Shown piece by piece: positions 20,660 to 30,575 of a stretch of DNA of 64,000 nt. A program made the translations under genes and the position numbers. The notes under the pieces are model-generated. The model had not been told where the DNA came from, did not search any database, and worked only from the letters and a program-made list of their open reading frames with translations. Source of the DNA: Nothopassalora personata (lineage: Eukaryota > Ascomycota > Dothideomycetes > Mycosphaerellales > Mycosphaerellaceae); the NCBI GenBank assembly GCA_033816765.1, contig CM066287.1, positions 6,324,001 to 6,388,000 of the forward strand. Direction: 5' to 3'. Numbering within the stretch: the first letter of the stretch is position 1; each line of letters opens with the position of its first letter.

Positions 20660-21080
20660 CCGGGCGTGCTCTGTAGAAGAAGGCTATAGTATCCAGCGCG
20701 AGGTCCGAGATCGATCGCGGCAGAGATTCAAGAAGGGATTCTGGGAAGTCGACAAGGTTGACAGGTCAAAAGTTGAGATCATGTGCCCGTGGCCAAGCGC
20801 TGCTGGCCAAAAGATGACTGGGTACTATGTTGTCGCTGGGATCAGGGCCTTCTTGAACATGCCAGGAGGGTGGAGTTGCGACAGTAGATCGCATGGCCTC
20901 CTGTGCAATCCACAAAGTGGTGTAGTCCAGCCACTTTCAGATGTTGATTTTGAACCAGAGTGGTTCAAGGCCCAGACCTGGGAGCAGGTGGTTGGTATTC
21001 AGCGTGCCAGGTTCACAGCCATCAACACCAAGACCGAGGAACTGGAAGATTGGAGGTTAGAGATCTATCGAAACCATTAG
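20660..21080 (+). pseudogene. Tandem family copy 6, 5' half missing
   Basis: An open frame from about 20660 (no start codon) reads through RFKKGFWEVDKVD, MCPWPSAAGQ, MTGYYVVAGIRAFLN, SRSHGLLCNPQSGVV and a tail ending EIYRNH with a stop at 21080. It matches the C-terminal half of copy 4 without a break. The N-terminal half with the Cys/His signature is absent, replaced on the left by the Copia-type element. An ATG at 20781 could start a 99-residue product, but that would lack the signature. Confidence 0.6.
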
Positions 21081-21220
21081 TATGATTCGAGTGGTCCATG
21101 ATGAGTGGAAAGCAATGCATATCAAAATCCGGGCTCGTGTCAAGTTGATTGATCTATCACGCCTCGCGGCAGGGTATCGTAGTCTCTATCGCTCGTCTCA
21201 TAGTCTTTATATGCATACTC

Positions 21221-22220
21221 CTAGCTGAAGTAGCCCGGAAAGAGCCACTCCAGCTTCTCCTTGGCTTCCTTGCTCCGTCCAGCAGGCGCAGTAATGCTGC
21301 CACCGAACTTGGTCTGCTCCTTCAGATGGGTTGCAGCAACCAGTGCAGCATGTTCTTCCTTGCTCAGCTCGTCCAGGACAGCGCCGACGAACCGGCGTGC
21401 ATTCTCTGCGTTAGCTTTCATGTTGCCCATGACCATCTCTACCGTCACGTCTCCTGCGCTGTCGTGCCAGCAGTCGTAGTCGGTGCTCATGCAGATCATC
21501 TGGTATGCAATCTCGGCCTCTCTTGCGAGCTTAGCCTCTGGCAGGACACTCATGTTGATGACACTGCCACCCCAAGATCGGTACATGTTGCTCTCTGCTC
21601 TTGTGCTGAACTGTGGTCCCTCCATGCAGATGATTGTGCCCGTGTCGTGGAGGTGCACGCCCTCGCCCTCTAGACTGTGGCCCAGCTTCCGCACGATCTC
21701 ACCGACCTTGTTGTCGAACGGGTCTGCGAAGCCGACATGACCCACCATGCCGCCCTCAAAGAAAGTGAATGGTCGGATGCCCTTGGTGCGATCGATGATC
21801 TGGTCTGGGACGACGAAGTCGCGAGGCTTGATCGCTTCTTGCAGAGAGCCAACCGCGGAGAAAGCGATGATGGTTCGAACGCCGATGTGTCGGAGGGCGG
21901 CAATGTTGGCGCGGGCTGGCACTTCATGAGGTGCGAGTTCGTGGCTAAGGCCGTGTCGCGAGAGGAAGGCAATGGGGATGGGATGACCAGTGGAAGGGGA
22001 GGGGTGGTGGAGGACGGAGATGGGCGAGGAGGGAGTGCCCCATGGTGTCGTTGGCTTGAGAGTCGCTACGTGGGTGAAGTCGGCGAGAGACTGCAGTCCG
22101 GTGCCGCCGATGACCGCTATGGAGATGGGGTCTGCGGCGGGCATGTCAGCATGGGAGTGTTGCGCTTTAAGAGAGAGAGAGAGTCCGCTTACCATCGTAG
22201 TGGTCTGCGATGTTGGCCAT
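21221..22220 (-). CDS. S-methyl-5'-thioadenosine phosphorylase
   Basis: Splits 5'-methylthioadenosine into adenine and 5-methylthioribose-1-phosphate in the methionine salvage pathway, which is fed by polyamine synthesis; cytosolic. About 312 residues. I place the start at 22220 with a 28 nt first exon and an intron at 22132-22192 (GTAAGC donor, GCTGAC branch site, GCAG acceptor), giving MANIADHYDDPISIAVIGGTG. This removes the odd Ser/Leu-rich stretch that reading straight through would add. Family motifs: the phosphate loop GGTGL, SRHG, PHEVPARANI, FSAVGSLQEAIKP, CMEGPQFSTRAES and NMSVLPEAKLAREAEI. This block set separates MTAP from purine nucleoside phosphorylase. Confidence 0.93.
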
Positions 22221-22420
22221 TTCACGGAAGCCAATGTCTATATCTATGTCTTTGTGGAATGTGTGGTAGAGAAACAGGTGATTGTCTAACTAAGTTCATG
22301 AACCAATGTTCTGCCCCCGAAAGCTTGGGAGCCATAATTCTAGGAGGTACTTGGGTACGTGCTCACCACACACCTATCGCGGGGCATTGACGCAGTAAAC
22401 TAACAGGCACACTTGGTAAA

Positions 22421-22462
22421 GGTGGTGGTGGTGGTAGTGGTGGTGGTGGTAGTGGTGGTGGT
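22421..22462. repeat. (GGT)n microsatellite
   Basis: GGT units interrupted by AGT, about 14 triplets. Confidence 0.9.
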
Positions 22463-22479
22463 GTGCCTTCCCAGTCGAT

Positions 22480-22480
<1 letters not shown>

Positions 22481-22518
<38 letters not shown>
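22481..22518. repeat. (CA)n microsatellite
   Basis: Nineteen uninterrupted CA dinucleotides. Confidence 0.95.
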
Positions 22519-22522
<4 letters not shown>

Positions 22523-23210
22523 GGACATCCCGTTGGAGCATTCTACAGGCCTGACGGACTCCGCTAAATCCCTCATTCCTCTAGGATAGATACTATATAT
22601 GCCAGATAAGTCGATACCTGAGTCTAATGTAAAGGCAAGCGTGATGTCCATGTCCATCTCGATAATAACCTACCTCGAACACAGCCTTCGACCCCCTATA
22701 TCGGCCGCCTCGTTGACCTGACGTGCGCCTTGCCCTCACTGGACTAGCAGGAGCTCAAGCAGACGGAAGCTCACGCCGGATACGATTTTCCATCGTCATC
22801 TCTCGTGACAGGTCTCCAATACGATCAGGATGCAGGCAGATTTCAAATCACCAACTAGTGATCGCAGACGAGACAATGTATCACTAGATCAGAGGACTTG
22901 CTACTTGCATAGAGCCTCGAGAGCTTCATCAGCGTTCTATCTTTAGCCCGTTTCCATTTGTGGCCTCGCAACCTTTCGCCGAAGTTTCGAACAGGGTGCA
23001 ATGCAAGCATAGCAGCTGCTGGTGTAGGCAATTTTGTGACTAGTCGCCAAAATGTGAGGGAGGTGATCGACTTCGTATACGACCAGGTGGGTCGGTAACG
23101 CAGTCTCAGACGGTAGGACACACATAATGATGAGAACAGTTCGTCCAGCTAAGAGGCGTCAAAAAACATCAACTACAGTCTAACCGTCACCCAATCCATC
23201 AACACTCAAG

Positions 23211-23626
23211 ATGCAGTTCACCGCCTCCATCCTTGCCGTCATGGCCACGATTGGCTTCGCAGCGGCAGACCCATCCTTCATTTTCTACGGGTACGGCAAC
23301 CGCGACACCACCTGCTCGACTGCCAACCTTCTTAGCCCATTAGTTCACATCGACGACGGCAATGGATCTTGCACCGCGCTCCCCGCTGGCACAAACTCTG
23401 TCAGCTTCGTGCTTCAGGCGGGCTCAAGGTCCGGCTGCACCGTCAAGCTGTGGGCGGACCCCGCTTGCAATGGACCAGGGATGTGGCAGTAAGTATTCGT
23501 GGAATGGAGATGGGCTCTGGAGTTGCGCTAATGTGACGACCCAGGTACACACCTGCTGTCAATGAGACCAAGTGTGACTCACCGCTCGGTGTTGGATGGA
23601 AGAGCGTGCAGGTCACCTGCCCATAA
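23211..23626 (+). CDS. Small cysteine-containing secreted protein
   Basis: A 119-residue protein from two exons, with the intron at 23489-23544 (GTAAGT...CCAG). Residues 1-19 are a signal peptide (MQFTASILAVMATIGFAAA). The mature part has six cysteines, the last two in the second exon (KCDSPLG and VTCP), so three disulfides are possible. Size, Cys content and absence of a known domain fit the small secreted proteins that plant-associated fungi use as effectors or surface proteins, but no specific family is recognised. Without the intron the frame would end two residues after the donor, so splicing is well supported: it adds two conserved-looking cysteines and a natural stop. Confidence 0.8.
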
Positions 23627-24151
23627 ACCACTGGCTGGGGTCCGCAAAGAGCGCACGACCAGTTTGTAGCGCGTAAGCGCGACTTTTTTAGATAGGTAGT
23701 AGCATCAGATCCTGAATTGGAAAGGCATCTCATCCGAAGGCGACGTCACGTTGGACCTACTTCAATCACTAACGTGTAGGATACAATCTTTAATTAACAT
23801 ACGCTATGCTATATAATCGTAAGACGTATTATATTTCGGGCGTCGCTATATTTAAAGTGTTAGATATATTAGGAATACAGTAGTTGTCTAAAGGTCTCGC
23901 TCGACGGGCGAAGCGCCACCTCAGTACTGTGGGAGCGTGGGAAGGAATCGTCAGAGTTCGGGTACGGAGGTGTGAGGCAAAGCGTGTCGTGCAATGCAAC
24001 GTCTCGAAGGATCTACCACCATCTGAGCGACCGGTCGAGGTCCAGTACCGTTCACCAGTGCCCTGCCAAGTATCAGTACAATATCAAACTGACCCAAAAC
24101 AAGAAAAGAAACTGCCGCAGAAAAGCCGTCTTCCATTTCCGCAACGCTATG
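23627..24151. other. Intergenic, partly TA-rich
   Basis: About 23760-23890 is TA-rich and poor in CpA/TpG, like the RIP-mutated blocks, and may be a short transposon scrap; no motif identifies it. The rest is the shared 3' region of two convergent genes. Confidence 0.4.
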
Positions 24152-25684
24152 CTACATCTTATAGAAGCAAAAAGCGTGATAGAAAGCCGCAGCGTCCATC
24201 TCCGCCGGCCTCACAAGCAACCCATTTCTCCCCTCCCCAGCCGTGCGATCGCGACTCAACACCCTCATACGCTCAGCCAACATCCCCAGCTCGGGATCCT
24301 GACTCTCGTCCTCGAAGACTTCCTTGAAGCCTTTACGATACATGAGCTCAAGACCATATTCCTCTGCCAATGCTCGAAACGCTTCCCAGGGTACTACGAA
24401 TTCGGGCGCTTCGACGGCTTCCTCGAGGTGGTAGTGGTAGCGCCAGCCGAATGGTGGGCGGAAGATGCCGTCGCGTGGGAGAGTCTTCTCGGCGGGTTGG
24501 GCGTGGGGGAAGCGTACGCTGTAGATGTCGTTGCCCCAGCTCAGGTCGGGTTGATTGGGAGGGGGCGTTGCAGGACGCGCTGGTGCTGGCTCTTCTTGGG
24601 TCGGTTTCTCAGGGTCCCATTCGTCGTCGCTCTCCAGTGCAGCAGTTGGTTCTGTGGGCTTTTCTGGATCCCACTCTCCATCTTCTGAGGCGTCGTCTTT
24701 GGGAGTGGTTGTGCCGTTGGGTGTTTGTGGTGACAGGAGATTCTTGACATTTGCTGAGATGACGTCGCTGTTCGGCATGACTCCCAAGAACCTTCCACCT
24801 TTCTTTAGGGCGCCAGCGACGTTACTCAGCAGACCCCGTGCCAGTTCTTGGGACTCGAAGGAGTAGTGGAGTGCAAACATGATGCTGACGACGTCGAATC
24901 CTCCGCTCAACATGCCGCCCTGGATGACGCCTGGTCCTGGTCCAGCGTTGGGGTTGAAGCCGACATTGCGTATCGTTGGTATGTCTGCGAGAGAGCGGCC
25001 GAAGGCGTCGTGCACGTAGAATTCGGCGTGCATTCTCCTGTGGCGTCCTCTGCTCTTGCGTAGGTTCTCGTTGTAGCGCTGTTGTGCTTGCTCGATCGAG
25101 ACGCCGGCGATGTCACATCCCACGTAGAGGACGGGCACTTGTGGCGCCTTCTCCCATTTCCCCAGATCACCTCCCTTGCCGCAAGCCATGTCCAGCACCT
25201 TTAAATCCTCGACGGGTACGTCTGGTCTTGAGAACTTCTGGATGAGTGTCGATTTGATCCAGTTGTTCAAACTGCGCAGTCCCGCGATCTTACTCTCCGC
25301 CTGCCGCCAGTCGCGACCTCTCTCCGGCACCGCATTGTAGTGCTCTGCGATCAGCTCGGCTCCCGCCTTCTGTCGTCCCTCGAGTCCCTTTGCACGTGCT
25401 GCCTCTTCGCGCTGCCTTCGCTCCCGCTCCAACGCCTGTCTGTTGACCTGGGAGACTCGGGCTCCTGCGCCTGGTCGCTTGAGTTTGCGTGGGGGTGATC
25501 GGTCCCCGTCGTCTTCCATGTCTTTGATGGGCGATGGTTCTCGTGGTGGGCTTCGTCGTGCAAATGCGTTTGGCGTGTTGCTTTTGCTGTGATTTGCTGC
25601 GCGTGATTTCGCCGTCTCGCGCTTTCTCTTGGGTGGTCCGCCTCGTCGCTGCTGTGTCTCGTGCGTGCCTTCTTCGTCCGCCAT
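24152..25684 (-). CDS. ABD1: mRNA cap guanine-N7 methyltransferase
   Basis: Transfers methyl from S-adenosylmethionine to the N7 of the 5' cap guanosine of nascent mRNA in the nucleus. A single-exon protein of 510 residues. A basic low-complexity N-terminus (1-110) is followed by AEHYNAVPERGR, the motif opening the catalytic domain. Then come the SAM-binding loop VLDMACGKGGDLGKW (163-177), the acidic SAM contact YVGCDIAGVSIEQA and FDVVSIMFALHYSFES. The C-terminus has IYSVRF, PFGWRYHYHLEEAV and the cap-binding end YHAFCFYKM. An insert of about 90 residues with two EWDPEKPT repeats lies in the second half, longer than in yeast Abd1. It is divergently paired with RPN7. Confidence 0.95.
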   Translation of the reverse strand: MADEEGTHETQQRRGGPPKRKRETAKSRAANHSKSNTPNAFARRSPPREPSPIKDMEDDGDRSPPRKLKRPGAGARVSQVNRQALERERRQREEAARAKGLEGRQKAGAELIAEHYNAVPERGRDWRQAESKIAGLRSLNNWIKSTLIQKFSRPDVPVEDLKVLDMACGKGGDLGKWEKAPQVPVLYVGCDIAGVSIEQAQQRYNENLRKSRGRHRRMHAEFYVHDAFGRSLADIPTIRNVGFNPNAGPGPGVIQGGMLSGGFDVVSIMFALHYSFESQELARGLLSNVAGALKKGGRFLGVMPNSDVISANVKNLLSPQTPNGTTTPKDDASEDGEWDPEKPTEPTAALESDDEWDPEKPTQEEPAPARPATPPPNQPDLSWGNDIYSVRFPHAQPAEKTLPRDGIFRPPFGWRYHYHLEEAVEAPEFVVPWEAFRALAEEYGLELMYRKGFKEVFEDESQDPELGMLAERMRVLSRDRTAGEGRNGLLVRPAEMDAAAFYHAFCFYKM

Positions 25685-26077
25685 GGTAGGAAAGTGTTGT
25701 TGTTGTTGTTCGTGTTGTTGTGCGTTGTTGGGGACAGTGCAGTCGGTCTAGAAGACTATAACGTATAGGGATTTGTGAATTGAACTGTGTCGTGTGTAAC
25801 AGACTGAAATGACTGAAGGGAAAGGCTGTCTGTCTGTCTATATGTATGATTGATCTACTCGAGGTCCTTAAGTGGAGCTTTGACGTTGTGCCTGACGCGA
25901 ACAGCTGCAGCCAGATCTTCGGCATGTGAGCTGAGCATCCTCCACCACCACCGAAACGCCCACAAACACATGGTCAACTTCTGCCTGCACCACCACCACA
26001 ATCACCGCACAGCTTCCATCTCGACAAGCCGACAGCAGTTCACCTCGACAATCACTCCCACCCCCTGACCGCCCATC
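25685..26077. promoter_or_regulatory. Shared divergent promoter, ABD1 and RPN7
   Basis: 393 bp separate the two start codons on opposite strands. It contains GTT/TTG and CCA-rich tracts and no obvious proteasome-associated control element (GGTGGCAAA was looked for and not found). Confidence 0.6.
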
Positions 26078-27663
26078 ATGGGTGAGCCGCAGTACCTCAC
26101 ATACCCGACGCTGTCGCTGGCCCAGAATGTCTTCGCCATCGCATCGCCCACCACCGACCAAGCATCCAAGAAGCTGTCCCTCGAAGCTCTCCAACATGAC
26201 ATCCGCGAGCACAAGATGGCCCCTCTCTACGCCTACCTAGCACATCCTCACACGGGCAAGCTCAACGCAGCCGGCGAGGGCAGTGCCGTGCTATCACCAA
26301 CCATCAGCCGCGCAAACACAACCTCGGCGGCGGCACCCCCCATCGCAACGTTACGACGGACGAGCAGTATCAACGCTCCATCGATCGTGGGCGTGCTCGG
26401 TGGCAAGACGGATACGACTGTGGAGCTGCCGTGGGACGAGGCGCTGTATGAGGAGCTGCGCAAGGACAACGAGAAGGAGCTCGCTGCGATACAGAAGGAG
26501 GAGGACGATGCGGTGGAGCAGGCAGGAGAGACCGAGATCCAGACGGCGCGAGGAAAGCGCGCCGAGTTCTACGCACGAGTCGGTGACAAGGACAAGGCGC
26601 TGGACGAGTTTGAGAAGCTGTTGGAGAAAACGGGCATTCTCGGCACCAAGATCGATATCGTCCTCGCCATCATCCGCGTTGGTCTGTTCTTCGACGACAA
26701 GCTGCTTGTCAGGAAGAACGTGGATCGCGCATCGCAGCTGGTCGAGAGCGGTGGTGACTGGGACCGCCGGAATCGTCTCAAGGCCTACCAAGGTCTGCAC
26801 CTCCTCACCATCCGCGCACACAACCTCGCCGCACCTCTTCTCCTCGACTCGCTCTCGACATTCACATCGACCGAACTCTGCTCATACAGCTCTCTGGTGG
26901 TGTACGCTACCCTGGCCGGATCGGTTTCCCTCCCACGCCGCGACTTCAAGAGTAAGGTTGTGGATGCACCCGAAGTGCGCGCTGTGTTTGGCAGCGAGAC
27001 CGACTCAGATCGCCTCTCAGCACTTGGCGGTGCTGCATCAGCAGGTCCTTCAGCAGATGATGACACGATGAACGTCGACTCGACGGCCACGCCCAAGCCG
27101 ACCGCCGTCAACCTGACAACCCTCGCATCTGGATCAGCTTCAGCCGAGGCACAAGCCAAGGCAGAGCCAAAGGTCGACTTCAGACCACTGGCGACCATGA
27201 TCCAGAGTCTGTACAATGGCAACTATGCTAGCTTCTTCACATCTCTGGCTGCAGTCGAACAGAACTTCCTCGCGACCGATCGCTATCTGTATGAGCACAA
27301 GAGCTGGTTTGTTAGGGAGATGAGGCTACGGGCGTATGCTCAGCTGTTGCAGAGCTACAAGGTCGTCGGACTGGACAGCATGGCTAGCAGCTTCGGCGTG
27401 AGTGTGGACTGGCTGGACAAGGATTTGGCACCATTCATTGCCAGCCAGAGATTACCATGCACAATCGATCGCGTACGAGGCATCATCGAGACGCAGCGGG
27501 CGGATGACAAGAACAAGCAGTACGTATTGACATCTCCGAAGGAAATGACCAATGCTAACATAAATATAGGTACAACGACGTCGTAAAGCAGGGTGACCAG
27601 CTGATCACCAAGCTACAAAAGTACGGCCAGGTCGTACGCCTACGAGGAAGCGAGCGTGGCTGA
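26078..27663 (+). CDS. RPN7: 26S proteasome regulatory subunit Rpn7 (PSMD6)
   Basis: A lid subunit of the 19S regulatory particle, helping to position the deubiquitinase Rpn11. 511 residues, one intron at 27520-27569 (GTACGT, GCTAAC branch site, ATAG). The N-terminal helical repeats include MAPLYAYLAH, ELRKDNEKELAAIQKEEDDA and RAEFYARVGDKDKALDEFE; then IDIVLAIIRVGLFFDD, DWDRRNRLKAYQGLHLL and the PCI domain (RMRLRAYAQLLQSYKVVGL-like stretch to TIDRVRGIIET). After splicing the tail is YNDVVKQGDQLITKLQKYGQVV, as in other Rpn7 proteins. A low-complexity Ser/Ala/Thr insert of about 50 residues precedes the PCI domain, and another lies at residues ~65-100. Confidence 0.95.
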
Positions 27664-28074
27664 AGATGTCGTTCGCCGCAACACGCAACAGGCATGCCAC
27701 TATAACGATCATGTACCATATTTGCTGATGAGCAGCGTCGAGAGGCACCCGACGCACCCACATAGAGCTCGCAATGCATTATCACGCAGCATGATAACCC
27801 TCCTCGCCAAGACATCTACCACGACCAAACGTGCCAAAAGCGATAAATCAACCAGAATATAGTATACGCATTTTTGGAAATGCCCACTGACTCTTGACAG
27901 CGTGATGGTATCTCTCGATGTACGATTGCAAGCAGACTGCGGAACTCGATGATGACTGTTATCAAGACCACAACGACGGATCTTGCAATGATCTCAACCC
28001 ATTGGGGTGATGAACCAGTGGAGGTGCCTAATGCCCCATGAACGACACGGTGCAAGGACGCAAGTCGCCAAACA

Positions 28075-28203
28075 GAACGATCGTCTCTGATGGGGGCGCT
28101 GAGGGGAATCGCCAGGGATGGTACGCGGTATATGCCGCTTATGTAGAGTTGACGGGGATAGAAGAGGGATGGGGCTATGCGCCGAGCAACAAGAACGATC
28201 GTC
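28075..28203 (+). repeat. tRNA-like inverted-repeat element, copy 8 (degenerate)
   Basis: The left end is AACGATCGTCTCTGATGG and the right end is the palindromic AACGATCGTC shared with the next copy. A-box weak. Confidence 0.35.
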
Positions 28204-28349
28204 TCTTGGTCAGACAGCAACTGGGTGCTTTAAGAATTGCGGCATGGATATAGTCGATCAGCCAGGTTGTCGGCGTTCCGCCGAAAGGAGATGGTGTAAC
28301 TTTGTAAGTGGACGTTTTGCTTGCACTCTCTCGTTAGGGATGATCGTCG
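28193..28349 (+). repeat. tRNA-like inverted-repeat element, copy 9
   Basis: The left end is AACGATCGTCTCTTGG and the right end GGGATGATCGTCGA; ~157 bp. It overlaps the terminus of copy 8. Confidence 0.4.
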
Positions 28350-29108
28350 ATGGTAGTCTAATAACGATGATATATTATCCTTCGTTCAGAACTTCAGATG
28401 TAGGCGAAAGGCAGTCGGGACAGCGAAAATAATTGACAAGTGTTGATTAGACAGCAGTCCTATTGAATCCAATGACTAAAGCCCCATCACGGCAATGAAA
28501 AATGCTCCTGATATTAAGAGGACGTAGTGCCAAACAACAGAACAACCACCCCCTGGCGAGAGGGCTGCCGGGGCATACCATCTCGACACATAGCCCTACA
28601 TAATTAGCACAGTGCAGCCTCGATCAACAACGCCAAGATCTCACCCGTCTTGCAAGAATGAAGTATGTAAGTAGGATGACCGTCCTCTGTTGAAAACTTG
28701 TGTAGCTTAGGGTTGTCTGACGCTCGGGGCGTGCATGTGATGGGACGGGCCTGTCTCTTGGCATTGCTTCCAGCACCATGAGACTACCTTTGGCCTGCAG
28801 AAGTCAAGAACCATCCGATTCGGAAAAAAAATGATCGCACTTGGAGAGACGTGCACCAAATGCCTACATATGGAGCCATGAGTCATGTTCATGGATATAC
28901 GTCGATGACGGGAAGCGTTTATCGTGATAAGGAATCAATGCCTCCCTTTCGAGCTATATCGCTCAAAGAATCCATCGGGAGTAGTTGGATGGAAGATATA
29001 GGCTATGCCTCAGAGCAGCACTCTACGTCTTGTAGGCAGATCACTAGATTGCTTTCTGCAGAGGTAGAGCATGACCCGAAGCCGACAGGTGCGTGCGATC
29101 AAGATGCA

Positions 29109-29260
29109 AAACAATCACTCTTGGCCAAGTAAGCAGATGAGTTTCTTCCACACCGGGCACGGCGCTGACCGCATGGCGTGTTGATATCATTCATCTTCTC
29201 AGCCCTCAGTACGTTTAGGATGTGCTATACCGCTGAGCCACTTCACCAAGGACGATCGTT
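29109..29260 (-). repeat. tRNA-like inverted-repeat element, copy 10
   Basis: On the minus strand: AACGATCGTCCTTGGTGAAG, an A-box TGGCTCAGCGG, and a right end TTGGCCAAGAGTGATTGTTTTGC. It is a clear full-length copy (152 bp) in the opposite orientation to the first cluster. Confidence 0.6.
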
Positions 29261-29516
29261 GAGGGCGTGTGTTTGCGGGACCACTATATACCTTCTGGAC
29301 CAGAGAAAGAAAAACGAGTAATACTTCAAAAGACTAGAATAATTAAGCAAGTCCTGAGTCATCCAATGATGTAATATGGCTATGGTCCCTGCCATCGCAA
29401 AACAGGAGGCTACATAGATAACGAGGTATCATGACAACATCAAAGCCATCAGCACATCCCCTCAACAGAAATTGCCTTTCGGCCCTGATAGGCACACCTC
29501 CGTCTCATCGCCCGCC

Positions 29517-30121
29517 TCAATCGACCGCATCCAGCACCTCAGCAAGGGGAAAGTTCTGCAACACCAAAAGCTCCAACACCTCTTGAGTAAGCCCATTCAC
29601 TGGCTCCACAGTTCCGACAGCCTCATACGCTTTACAACTCTCCAGGTCGTAGAGCATATTCTGTGTCGCCGGAGCCCTCACGACCTTCAGACCCAGTGCA
29701 CCGATTCCGACATCCGCCGTCCCGTTGACGAAAGCCATGTCCTCCCCATTATCCAGATAGCTGCTCAAATCATCGGCAGCAGGACCAAAGTTCGTTGTGA
29801 TCTGGTTGACAAAATCGATCGCTCGTCTTGCACCCGGTCGGTCGCGGCCGAGGACGAAGCGAGCGCCTTGGATTTGGCTGCAGAGGTCGTGTTAGGATGT
29901 GCATTGGGCTCATTGTTGGCAGTGTGTTAGACTTACATGATGGATGTGACGTTGTCCGCCAGCGGGATCGCAGCGAAACTTGCGTCGTCGACGCCGTGGA
30001 TGAAAGCTTGGATGAGGCTCCGGAGACCTCTTCGTCGCACGTCTGCGGTGCAGGAAGTTGTGGGGGCTGAGGTTGCCGTGAACGTCAGAAGGGAAAGTGT
30101 GAGAAGAGATGGAAGCAGCAT
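29517..30121 (-). CDS. Secreted protein of unknown function
   Basis: 181 residues from two exons; the intron is 29878-29936 (GTAAGT, CTAAC branch site, GCAG). Residues 1-18 are a signal peptide (MLLPSLLTLSLLTFTATS). The mature part has two cysteines and alternating helices and strands: an opening helix RRGLRSLIQAFIHGV, then ADNVTSI, GARFVLG, and a C-terminal helix-rich end. The layout faintly resembles NTF2-like secreted fungal proteins, but no diagnostic motif is seen, so no function is assigned. The start at 30121 was chosen because it begins the signal peptide; an upstream in-frame ATG at 30256 would hide it. Confidence 0.7.
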
Positions 30122-30575
30122 CTTGAGAGACTGTGCCACTGGAATCCCGGGACAGTGTACTCGAACCAGACGAGGAGCCGAGAGAGATGAGTCGACCGAC
30201 ACGTTGATCCCGTTGCGGACGGCAAAGCTGATATACTCATCAACCAGGAAAAGCATTTTCTCGATCTATTCGAATTGTTGCACAAAAGGTTCATCGTTGG
30301 CGTTGAGGTCCGATCGAATCCGGACATATCATAGCCCAACTAACGTTGGTGGTGGCTGCGGCTGGAAGGTTTAGTGAGCGGCGATCTTCACAAGCCGGAC
30401 ACGCCGGAGAGCCGAAAGTTATGTGGACTCGACTCTTTGTCTTTGGGGGCGACAAGCGTTGTGTACTGTTGCGTACAGCATCGATGCACAAAGCTCTCGG
30501 CCTCCTCGTCGCCCACACCACAACACTGGCCACCTCGTATCATGAGCACGTGCTCTGCTACTCTTCTCCTTCTCC
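30122..30575. other. Intergenic
   Basis: 454 bp between the secreted-protein start and the 3' end of the sedolisin pseudogene. No gene recognised. Confidence 0.4.

Larger units (their letters stand above)
22221..23210. other. Intergenic with simple repeats
   Basis: 990 bp between divergent genes. It contains GGT-type and CA microsatellites and otherwise no recognisable gene; a minus-strand frame at 22855-23121 is basic and patternless. Confidence 0.45.
27664..29516. other. Intergenic with scattered tRNA-like elements
   Basis: 1.85 kb with no recognisable protein gene. It contains three of the inverted-repeat elements listed separately; the rest is unassigned. Confidence 0.5.
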
